A stretch of DNA of 39,466 bases from an uncultured Collinsella sp. (lineage in GTDB: Bacteria > Actinomycetota > Coriobacteriia > Coriobacteriales > Coriobacteriaceae): NCBI GenBank assembly GCA_937995345.1, contig CALKKS010000017.1:1-39466 (forward strand), in the 5' to 3' direction. The notes below the pieces were generated by a model. It was not told where the DNA came from and made no database searches. It saw only the letters and a program-made list of their open reading frames with translations. Positions 1 through 5,607 of this stretch are shown here, in pieces (position 1 is the stretch's first letter; every line of letters begins with the position of its first letter). Both the position numbers and the translations under genes were made by a program.

Positions 1-299
1 TTGCAGCGACGGACCTCAGGACGCTCTTACACCACGTCTGCGCGCGCGACCCGCTCGATTTCAAACGGGAGAAAATCCACGCTCGGCCGAGCCAGGGAAG
101 CCCGATCTCGACCTATATATAGGTGCAAATGAGTCGTTATCGAAGTAATAGTCTGCAGGCTTACTCCACTACGCCAAAGTGTTCCCTTGGGAAATGTCAC
201 CGCTACATGCAAATCCACCATCCTTCACATCCAAACTCAACAAAACCGCAGGTCACGGCTATATAGATACGCCCGGAACCGTGTATCTAAAGGTTTTCG
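1..299. other. Intergenic stretch with no recognisable gene
   Basis: I see no convincing coding region in this stretch: the open frames present are short, lack ribosome binding sites and encode no familiar protein. It contains a 12-bp palindrome (GCTCGGCCGAGC, 81-92), a 14-bp AT-centred palindrome (ACCTATATATAGGT, 111-124) and a 7-bp inverted repeat (TAGATAC at 264-270, GTATCTA at 283-289). The last lies just upstream of the -35 box of the tRNA-tuf promoter and could be an upstream regulatory site. That role is only a guess from its position. Confidence 0.5.
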
Positions 300-329
300 T
301 TGACAGCCCCCAAGGTTGCATCGTATTAT
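300..329 (+). promoter_or_regulatory. Promoter of the tRNA-tuf transcription unit
   Basis: A perfect -35 box TTGACA (300-305) is followed after 18 bp by TATTAT (324-329), a five-of-six match to the housekeeping -10 box. It lies about 60 bp before tRNA-Tyr and no other strong promoter is seen before tuf. The three tRNAs and tuf are therefore probably one transcript. Such strength is expected for a stable-RNA and EF-Tu unit. Confidence 0.75.
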
Positions 330-391
330 CTTTTTCGTTCGCGGGGGCGGCGGTCCAAAAGACCAAAGGACCTGCGGATACTTGAACGATT

Positions 392-473
392 GGGAGTTTG
401 CCCGAGTGGTTAATGGGGACGGGCTGTAAACCCGTTGGCTCTGCCTACATAGGTTCGAATCCTATAGCTCCCA
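392..473 (+). tRNA. tRNA-Tyr(GTA)
   Basis: This is a class II tRNA with a long variable arm. The acceptor stem pairs GGGAGTT with AGCTCCC, the T arm is ATAGG-TTCGAAT-CCTAT, and the anticodon loop of the GGGCTGTAAACCC stem-loop reads GTA. The CCA end is not fully encoded, since ACCC follows the discriminator region. It is the first gene of the tRNA-tuf unit. Confidence 0.95.
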
Positions 474-483
474 CCCGTCAAGT

Positions 484-559
484 GCCTGTATAGCTCAGTC
501 GGTAGAGCACTTCGTTGGTAACGAAGAGGTCACCAGTTCAAGTCTGGTTGCAGGCTCCA
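484..559 (+). tRNA. tRNA-Thr(GGT)
   Basis: A complete cloverleaf can be folded. The acceptor stem is GCCTGTA with TGCAGGC, the anticodon arm CTTCG-TTGGTAA-CGAAG gives anticodon GGT, and the T arm carries the TTCAAGT loop. The CCA end is encoded (557-559). It lies 10 nt after tRNA-Tyr and 3 nt before tRNA-Met, so the three are surely processed from one precursor. Confidence 0.95.
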
Positions 560-562
560 TCC

Positions 563-639
563 GGCGGTGTAGCTCAGTTGGTTAGAGCACACGGTTCATA
601 CCCGTGGCGTCACTGGTTCGAATCCAGTCACCGCTACCA
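563..639 (+). tRNA. tRNA-Met(CAT), elongator type
   Basis: The acceptor stem pairs GGCGGTG with CACCGCT (the first pair is G-T), the anticodon loop TTCATAC gives CAT, and CCA is encoded at 637-639. The paired first position, instead of the C1-A72 mismatch of initiators, points to an elongator tRNA-Met. A CAT anticodon could also belong to a lysidine-modified tRNA-Ile2, which I cannot exclude by eye. Confidence 0.88.
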
Positions 640-650
640 TAGGTAACACG

Positions 651-681
651 GTGGCTTCTCAATAGTATGTTGAGAGGCCAC
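651..681 (+). other. Hairpin between tRNA-Met and tuf
   Basis: GTGGCTTCTCAA (651-662) and TTGAGAGGCCAC (670-681) form a 12-bp stem with one G-U pair and a 7-nt loop. It starts 12 nt after the tRNA 3' end, and no T-run follows, so it is unlikely to be an intrinsic terminator. It may separate the processed tRNA precursor from the tuf message, protect the tuf 5' end, or be a leader control element. A second small GC hairpin (GTCCC/GGGAC, 699-713) lies just before the tuf ribosome binding site. Confidence 0.6.
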
Positions 682-735
682 TATGGTATAAAGGCAAAGT
701 CCCGTCCGGGGACGACCTGTTTAGAGGAGGGCTTT

Positions 736-1926
736 ATGGCCAAAGAGAAGTTTGAGCGCACTAAGCCGCATGTTAACATCGGCACCATTGGTCACGTCGA
801 CCACGGCAAGACCACGCTGACCGCTGCCATCACCAAGGTTCTCTCCGAGACCGAGGGCTGCAAGGCTGACTTCACTGCGTTCGAGAACATCGACAAGGCT
901 CCCGAGGAGCGTGAGCGCGGCATTACGATCTCCGTCTCCCACGTCGAGTACGAGACTGCTGCCCGTCACTACGCTCACGTTGACTGCCCGGGCCACGCTG
1001 ACTACGTCAAGAACATGATCTCCGGTGCTGCTCAGATGGACGGCGCTATCCTGGTCATCGCCGCTACCGACGGCCCCATGGCTCAGACCCGCGAGCACAT
1101 CCTGCTCGCCCGTCAGGTCGGCGTTCCCTACATCGTCGTCTTCCTGAACAAGTGCGACATGGTCGACGATGACGAGCTCATCGACCTCGTCGAGATGGAG
1201 ACCCGTGAGCTCCTCTCCGAGTACGATTTCCCCGGCGACGACATCCCCGTCATCCGTGGTTCCGCTCTGGGCGCTCTCGAGGGCGACGCCAAGTGGATGG
1301 ACGCTATCCGCGAGCTCATGAACGCCGTCGACGAGTACATCCCGACGCCTGCTCGTAACAACGACCTCCCGTTCCTGATGGCCGTTGAGGACGTTATGAC
1401 CATCTCCGGCCGTGGTACCGTTGCTACCGGCCGTGTCGAGCGCGGTGAGCTCAAGCTCAACGAGCCCGTCGAGATTGTCGGCATCAAGGATACCCAGAAC
1501 ACCGTCGTTACCGGTATCGAGATGTTCCGTAAGTCCATGGACTTCTGCGAGGCTGGCGACAACGTCGGTCTGCTGCTCCGCGGCATCAAGCGCGAGGACA
1601 TCGAGCGCGGCCAGGTTCTCTGCAAGCCCGGTTCGGTTACCCCGCACACCAAGTTCACCGGTGAGATCTACGTTCTGACCAAGGAGGAGGGCGGCCGTCA
1701 CACCCCGTTCTTCGATGGTTATCGTCCTCAGTTCTACTTCCGTACCACCGACGTTACCGGTACGGTCAAGCTCCCCGAGGGCACCGAGATGGCTATGCCT
1801 GGTGACCACATCACCATCGAGGGCGATCTCATCCACCCGATCGCCATGGAGGAGGGCCTGCGCTTCGCTATCCGCGAGGGTGGCCACACCGTCGGTTCGG
1901 GCATCGTCTCCACGATCATTGAGTAA
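736..1926 (+). CDS. tuf: Elongation factor Tu
   Basis: This 396-residue protein is EF-Tu, the GTPase that delivers aminoacyl-tRNA to the ribosome. The GTP-binding motifs are intact: GHVDHGKT (19-26), DCPGH (83-87) and NKCD (138-141). They are followed by the beta-barrel domains 2 and 3, ending in the typical GSGIVSTIIE. The start at 736 is chosen because GAGGAGGG (724-731) sits just before this ATG and the protein then begins MAKEKFERTKPHVNIG, as in its family; an in-frame ATG 69 nt upstream has no ribosome binding site. It lies behind three tRNA genes, as tufB does in enterobacteria, and is closed by its own terminator. Codon use is extremely biased, as expected for very high expression. Confidence 0.98.
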   Translation: MAKEKFERTKPHVNIGTIGHVDHGKTTLTAAITKVLSETEGCKADFTAFENIDKAPEERERGITISVSHVEYETAARHYAHVDCPGHADYVKNMISGAAQMDGAILVIAATDGPMAQTREHILLARQVGVPYIVVFLNKCDMVDDDELIDLVEMETRELLSEYDFPGDDIPVIRGSALGALEGDAKWMDAIRELMNAVDEYIPTPARNNDLPFLMAVEDVMTISGRGTVATGRVERGELKLNEPVEIVGIKDTQNTVVTGIEMFRKSMDFCEAGDNVGLLLRGIKREDIERGQVLCKPGSVTPHTKFTGEIYVLTKEEGGRHTPFFDGYRPQFYFRTTDVTGTVKLPEGTEMAMPGDHITIEGDLIHPIAMEEGLRFAIREGGHTVGSGIVSTIIE

Positions 1927-1952
1927 ATTAGCTCTTTGATAGTTGACTTAGA

Positions 1953-1986
1953 GAACCCGGCACTTATATGGGTGCCGGGTTCTTTT
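1953..1986 (+). terminator. Intrinsic terminator of tuf
   Basis: GAACCCGGCAC (1953-1963) pairs perfectly with GTGCCGGGTTC (1972-1982) across an 8-nt loop, and TTTT follows. It begins 26 nt after the tuf stop and separates the tRNA-tuf unit from rpmG-secE-nusG. Confidence 0.9.
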
Positions 1987-2128
1987 CTGCAATGGATATT
2001 GAGCCGTTGCTGGTGTCGAGAGGATCGATAATGGTCCTGGTTGCACCGTCGATTAGCTCTCGATGGCTTCATTGATGTGTTCCAAATATGAATGGATCCA
2101 CCGAGAACCAATTGATTCGAGGTTTTCA

Positions 2129-2158
2129 TTGACAGCACTTACATAGAGCTGATAAAGT
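2129..2158 (+). promoter_or_regulatory. Promoter of the rpmG-trnW-secE-nusG unit
   Basis: TTGACA (2129-2134) is followed after 18 bp by TAAAGT (2153-2158) with a TG at 2150-2151, an extended -10 arrangement. An alternative reading is GATAAA with 16-bp spacing. The same TGATAAA string recurs in the proposed rpoB promoter. It lies 45 bp upstream of rpmG, and the rest of the 1987-2128 gap shows nothing else I recognise. Confidence 0.6.
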
Positions 2159-2203
2159 ACCATCTCGTGCCCGTACGGGGCGGAAATGAAAGGTTCAGGA
2201 TAA

Positions 2204-2353
2204 ATGCGTACTCTAGTTACTCTTGCGTGCACTGAGTGCAAGCGCCGCAACTATACGACCACCAAGAACAAGTCGAACATGCCTGATCGTATGGAGATCA
2301 AGAAGTATTGCCCCTGGTGCCGTCACCACACGCTGCACAAAGAGACTCGCTAG
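2204..2353 (+). CDS. rpmG: Ribosomal protein L33 (zinc-binding type)
   Basis: This 49-residue protein is the large-subunit protein L33. It begins MRTLVTLACTECKRRNYTTT and ends HHTLHKETR, with two CxxC pairs (C9/C12 and C36/C39) that bind one zinc ion in the zinc-containing form of the family. Many bacteria also have a zinc-free paralogue, so this one may depend on zinc supply. AGGA (2197-2200) and AAAGG (2189-2193) precede the ATG. rpmG directly before secE, with tRNA-Trp between them, is a common arrangement in Gram-positive bacteria. Confidence 0.95.
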   Translation: MRTLVTLACTECKRRNYTTTKNKSNMPDRMEIKKYCPWCRHHTLHKETR

Positions 2354-2366
2354 TCTCTAGTCACAT

Positions 2367-2442
2367 ACGCCAGTAGTTCAATTGGTAGAGCATCGGTCTC
2401 CAAAACCGAGTGTTGAGGGTTCGAGTCCTTCCTGGCGTGCCA
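2367..2442 (+). tRNA. tRNA-Trp(CCA)
   Basis: The acceptor stem ACGCCAG/CTGGCGT, the anticodon arm TCGGT-CTCCAAA-ACCGA with anticodon CCA, and an encoded CCA end (2440-2442) are all present. It lies 13 nt after rpmG and 76 nt before secE, a position for tRNA-Trp that is conserved in many bacteria, and must be cut from the rpmG-secE-nusG transcript. Confidence 0.96.
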
Positions 2443-2451
2443 GTCATTATT

Positions 2452-2483
2452 CCGTAAGCTCCCAATTGGGGGCTTACGGTTTA
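2452..2483 (+). terminator. Hairpin after tRNA-Trp, possible partial terminator
   Basis: CCGTAAGCTCCC (2452-2463) and GGGGGCTTACGG (2468-2479) form a 12-bp stem with one G-U pair and the loop AATT; only TTTACT follows. The short T-run suggests a leaky terminator or a processing barrier between the tRNA and secE, since no clear promoter for secE is visible after it. Confidence 0.55.
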
Positions 2484-2518
2484 CTCATGTATAAGCGCAT
2501 TGCGCGGAGGTAACCCAA

Positions 2519-2857
2519 ATGGCCAACAAGAAGAACAAGAAGAAGGCTCAGCAGCCGGCACCTGCCAATAACGCTGCCGCCAACTCCAAGGTTGAGGCCA
2601 AGAAGGCCGTTGCCAAGAAGAACGAGAAGGCTGCGAAGTCCAAGAAGAACGAGAAGCCTGGTTTCTTCGCCCGCACCAAGAAGTATTTCGCTTCGGTCAA
2701 GTCCGAGATGAAGCGTGTCACGTGGCCCGATAAGAAGGAGCTCGTGAACTACTCGGTCGTCGTTTGCGCTTCTCTGATCGTCGTCGGCGTCGTCATCGCT
2801 CTGCTCGATGCTGGCTTTGGCGAGGCTCTTGCTCTGTTCTCTGGATTGAGGGGCTAA
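2519..2857 (+). CDS. secE: Preprotein translocase subunit SecE
   Basis: This 112-residue protein is the SecE subunit of the SecYEG protein-export channel. Residues 1-50 are a lysine- and alanine-rich hydrophilic extension. A conserved amphipathic segment (KSEMKRVTWPDKKELVNYS) follows, then a single transmembrane helix near the C-terminus (about 78-105). The short one-helix form is usual outside the enterobacteria. GGAGG (2506-2510) precedes the ATG by 8 nt. nusG starts 3 nt after the stop, so the two are translated from one message. Confidence 0.95.
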   Translation: MANKKNKKKAQQPAPANNAAANSKVEAKKAVAKKNEKAAKSKKNEKPGFFARTKKYFASVKSEMKRVTWPDKKELVNYSVVVCASLIVVGVVIALLDAGFGEALALFSGLRG

Positions 2858-2860
2858 ACC

Positions 2861-3397
2861 ATGTCTAAGCGTTGGTACGTCGTTCACACTTACTCTGGAT
2901 ACGAGAACCGCGTTAAGTCCGATCTCGAGCATCGCATCGAGACCATGGGCATGCAGGACCGTATCTTTGATATCGAGATTCCTATGGAGCGCGTCACCGA
3001 GATTAAAGAGGGTGGCAAGCGCGAGACCAAGGATTCTAAGATCTTCCCGGGTTATGTCCTGGTCCGCATGGAGATGGATGACGATGCTTGGACGTGTGTT
3101 CGCAACACGCCTGGCGTCACTGGTTTCCTGGGCGGCAACGGCAAGCCTGCTCCGCTTTCTCGCGACGAGTACAACAAGATGACTCGTCGTCCCGGTAAGG
3201 GCGATTCGCCCAAGCGTACCTCGGTCGATATTCAGGTCGGCACGTCCGTCCGCGTCACCGATGGCCCGCTTACCGACTTTGATGGCAAGGTCTCCGAGGT
3301 TAACACCGAGGCAGGCAAGCTCAAGGTCACGCTGATGATCTTTGGCCGCGAGACGCCGGTCGAGCTCGACTTTAACCAGGTCGCTGTCATCGCTTAA
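2861..3397 (+). CDS. nusG: Transcription termination/antitermination factor NusG
   Basis: This 178-residue protein is NusG, which binds the RNA polymerase clamp and couples transcription with Rho or the ribosome. It starts KRWYVVHTYSGYENRVK, the typical NGN-domain start, has the KIFPGYVLVRM strand, and ends with a KOW domain (about 125-178, containing GPLTDFDGKVSEV). It lies in the conserved secE-nusG-rplK order. The 120-nt gap to rplK holds a weak promoter-like sequence at best. Confidence 0.97.
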   Translation: MSKRWYVVHTYSGYENRVKSDLEHRIETMGMQDRIFDIEIPMERVTEIKEGGKRETKDSKIFPGYVLVRMEMDDDAWTCVRNTPGVTGFLGGNGKPAPLSRDEYNKMTRRPGKGDSPKRTSVDIQVGTSVRVTDGPLTDFDGKVSEVNTEAGKLKVTLMIFGRETPVELDFNQVAVIA

Positions 3398-3517
3398 GTT
3401 TTCGTCCGTTCGCGCGAGCGTGCTTCTTCTGTGACTGCTCATCTCAGGAGTGCTTCTAACACGTGCGTGCTTACGATATAGCAAGTACTTCACACTCGTG
3501 ATTCGAAAGGAATGACC

Positions 3518-3946
3518 ATGGCTGAGAAGAAGGTTGCCAACGTCATTAAGCTCCAGATTCCTGCTGGTGCCGCTAACCCCGCTCCTCCCGTCGGCCCCGC
3601 CCTGGGCGCTGCTGGCGTGAACATCATGCAGTTCTGCCAGGCCTTTAACGCCGAGACGCAGGACAAGAAGGGCGACATCATCCCCGTTGAGATCTCTGTC
3701 TACGAGGACAAGTCCTTCTCCTTCATCACCAAGACCCCGCCGGCGGCTCACCTCATCAAGAAGGAGCTGAACCTCAAGTCTGGTTCCGCTAAGCCCCAGG
3801 CCGACAAGGTCGGTCAGCTCTCCCAGGAGCAGCTCACCAAGATCGCCGAGATCAAGATGCCGGACCTCAATGCCAACGACATTGACGCCGCCAAGAAGAT
3901 CATCGCCGGTACCGCCCGCTCCATGGGCGTCACCATCGCTGAGTAG
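3518..3946 (+). CDS. rplK: Ribosomal protein L11
   Basis: This 142-residue protein is L11, part of the GTPase-associated centre of the large subunit. The hallmark PPVGPALGAAGVNIMQFC lies near the N-terminus and the C-terminal RNA-binding domain ends with AKKIIAGTARSMGVTI. The ATG at 3518 is preferred to the one at 3512: GAAAGG (3505-3510) is 7 nt from the former but only 1 nt from the latter, and other L11 proteins start MAEKK-like. It is co-directional with rplA, and the L1-binding motif lies between them. Confidence 0.97.
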   Translation: MAEKKVANVIKLQIPAGAANPAPPVGPALGAAGVNIMQFCQAFNAETQDKKGDIIPVEISVYEDKSFSFITKTPPAAHLIKKELNLKSGSAKPQADKVGQLSQEQLTKIAEIKMPDLNANDIDAAKKIIAGTARSMGVTIAE

Positions 3947-4020
3947 CGATTTCTTTAGGTAATGACGGGTGCTCCGACCGGGACGCCCGTTATGTGTGTG
4001 CAATAGGGCACACGATACGA

Positions 4021-4050
4021 TGTGGGAGGGCTCACGCCCGTTTAACCACA
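4021..4050 (+). promoter_or_regulatory. L1-binding mRNA motif (translational operator) before rplA
   Basis: TGTGG (4021-4025) pairs with CCACA (4046-4050), and the inner helix GGGC/GCCC (4028-4031, 4036-4039) closes the loop TCAC. An asymmetric internal loop, GA opposite GTTTAA, separates the two helices. The GTGGGAG and TTTAACCAC strands resemble the L1-binding site of 23S rRNA (GGTGGGAG opposite ACCACC). L1 is known to repress its own operon by binding such mRNA mimics. The motif ends right at the rplA Shine-Dalgarno sequence, which suits translational repression by free L1. Confidence 0.72.
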
Positions 4051-4063
4051 GGAGGTAATGCAC

Positions 4064-4771
4064 ATGGCTAAGCATGGTAAGAGCTATAACGCCGCTGCCG
4101 AGAAGATCGATCGCGCCACGCTCTACACCCCCCTTCAGGCTGCCAAGCTCATCAAGGAGCTCGACACCGCCAAGTTCGACGAGACCGTCGAGGCCCACTT
4201 CCGTCTGGGTATCGATACTCGTAAGGCTGACCAGAACATCCGTGGTTCCATCTCCCTGCCCCACGGCACCGGCAAGACCGTTCGTGTTGCCGTCTTCGCC
4301 GAGGGCGAGAAGGCCCGCGAGGCCGAGGCTGCCGGCGCCGACATCATCGGTTCCGACGAGCTCGTCGCCCAGATCCAGAAGGGCGAGATCAACTTCGACG
4401 CTGCTATCGCTACGCCGAACATGATGGCCAAGGTTGGCCGCATCGGTAAGATCCTTGGTCCCCGTGGCCTCATGCCGAACCCCAAGCTCGGCACCGTGAC
4501 CATGGACGTCGCCAAGATGGTCTCCGAGCTCAAGGCCGGCCGCGTTGAGTATCGCGCCGACCGTTACGGCATCTGCCACGTGCCCTTGGGCAAGAAGTCC
4601 TTCTCTGAGCAGCAGCTCGTCGAGAACTACGCTGCCCTGTACACCGAGATCCTGCGCGTCAAGCCCTCTTCTGCTAAGGGCAAGTACGTCAAGTCCATCT
4701 CCGTGTCTTCCACCATGGGCCCTGGCGTCAAGGTCGATTCCGCTGTCCAGCGTGACTTCCTGGCTGAGTAA
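4064..4771 (+). CDS. rplA: Ribosomal protein L1
   Basis: This 235-residue protein is L1, which forms the mobile L1 stalk at the ribosomal E site and feeds back on its own message. It contains the two-domain L1 fold, with GRIGKILGPRGLMPNPKLGT in the middle and the C-terminal SSTMGPGVKVD. The ATG at 4064 is 8 nt after GGAGG (4051-4055); an in-frame ATG at 4058 is too close. In most bacteria rplJ-rplL follow directly. Here a terminator ends the unit and rplJ lies about 22 kb away. Confidence 0.97.
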   Translation: MAKHGKSYNAAAEKIDRATLYTPLQAAKLIKELDTAKFDETVEAHFRLGIDTRKADQNIRGSISLPHGTGKTVRVAVFAEGEKAREAEAAGADIIGSDELVAQIQKGEINFDAAIATPNMMAKVGRIGKILGPRGLMPNPKLGTVTMDVAKMVSELKAGRVEYRADRYGICHVPLGKKSFSEQQLVENYAALYTEILRVKPSSAKGKYVKSISVSSTMGPGVKVDSAVQRDFLAE

Positions 4772-4808
4772 CTTTTAGTTACTGCCTGAGCAAAGCAAGC
4801 ATTGCTAA

Positions 4809-4848
4809 AGAAACCCGGTTCCGCCTCGCGCGGGACCGGGTTTCTTGC
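4809..4848 (+). terminator. Terminator after rplA
   Basis: AGAAACCCGGTTCCGC (4809-4824) pairs with GCGGGACCGGGTTTCT (4830-4845) with one G-U pair and a 5-nt loop, a 16-bp stem. Its 3' side ends in a T-rich run. It closes the rplKA unit where it meets the converging minus-strand genes. Confidence 0.85.
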
Positions 4849-4859
4849 TATCTAGGGCC

Positions 4860-4899
4860 AAAACCACCACAAAGGTGCCTGTCCCCTTTGTGGTGGTTA
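4860..4899. repeat. Hairpin repeat, copy 1; probable minus-strand terminator
   Basis: AACCACCACAAAGG (4862-4875) and CCTTTGTGGTGGTT (4885-4898) form a 14-bp perfect stem with the loop TGCCTGTCC. On the minus strand a T-run follows the stem, so it can terminate the phosphoesterase operon. The stop codon of that gene (4897-4899) lies inside the hairpin. Copies 2 and 3 are at 7577-7608 and 8475-8515; copy 3 keeps the same loop and a further CCAAGGTGTT-like flank. Confidence 0.85.
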
Positions 4900-5607
4900 C
4901 CAGGGTGTTCTGGCGGTAGAGGACTCGATGGCCTCGTGACGCTTGAGCTCGCGGCGCATAGTTTGCGAATTGAGCCAGGCTGCCTGCCAGCCACGGATGG
5001 GGTAGCGCGCTTCGTCAAGCTCAAACTGCGTATAGCCGCAGGCGTTGATGATCGTTGTCCCGCATGCATGCTGGCGCTCACGCTGAAAGTCGCGACCATA
5101 GCATTGGTGCACATGCCCGTGCACCATGTAGTCGGGGTTCCAGGATTCGAGCGCTGTGTTAAAGCATTCGAATCCTCGATGTGGCAGATCATCCAGATCG
5201 CCCACGCCGGCGGCGGGCGCGTGGGTCAGCAGAATGTCGCAGCCGCCGACCATCCTCACTTTGCGGGACAGCTTGCGCACGCGCTTGGCCATCTCGCGCT
5301 CGGTATACATGTTGGCACCGTCTCGATAGCGCATGGAGCCGCCAAGCCCCGCAATGCGGACGCCGCGATACACGTACACGGTGTCTTCGACACAGATACA
5401 GCCGCCCGGTGCATGACGTGCGTAGCGGTCATCGTGGTTGCCGCGCACGTAGATGAGCGGCTTGTTGATGACCGTAACCAAAAACTCAAGATAGTCCGGG
5501 TCCAGGTCGCCAGCGGACAAAATCAGGTCGATACCCTCAAAGCGTTCCTTGCGAAAGCACTCCCATAGGCATCGTTCTTCGGTATCGGCTATGGCAAGGA
5601 TTTTCAT
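4897..5607 (-). CDS. Calcineurin-like metallophosphoesterase
   Basis: This 236-residue cytoplasmic protein has the metallophosphoesterase motifs in order: IADTE (6-10), AGDLD (32-36), GNHDD (56-60), THAP (128-131) and GHVH (164-167). The family hydrolyses phosphomono- or diesters at a two-metal site; the substrate cannot be read from the sequence. The first motif is normally DxH but here reads D8-T-E10, so one metal ligand is changed. Its ATG overlaps the stop of the upstream ParB-like/BMP gene as ATGA, implying translational coupling. The last residues and stop codon fall in hairpin repeat copy 1, which also looks like the terminator. Confidence 0.85.
   Translation of the reverse strand: MKILAIADTEERCLWECFRKERFEGIDLILSAGDLDPDYLEFLVTVINKPLIYVRGNHDDRYARHAPGGCICVEDTVYVYRGVRIAGLGGSMRYRDGANMYTEREMAKRVRKLSRKVRMVGGCDILLTHAPAAGVGDLDDLPHRGFECFNTALESWNPDYMVHGHVHQCYGRDFQRERQHACGTTIINACGYTQFELDEARYPIRGWQAAWLNSQTMRRELKRHEAIESSTARTPW

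Noticed and set aside
667..735. N-terminal extension of EF-Tu from an upstream ATG
   Set aside because: The extension has no ribosome binding site and no homology, and it covers the leader hairpins; the ATG at 736 has a strong site and the family start.
3440..3511. Separate promoter for rplK
   Set aside because: TTCTAA with TATAGC is a poor match; I see no firm evidence for an internal promoter.
2474..4579. A long antisense frame across secE, nusG, rplK and rplA
   Set aside because: It arises from the same codon-bias effect as in rpoBC and gives no recognisable protein.
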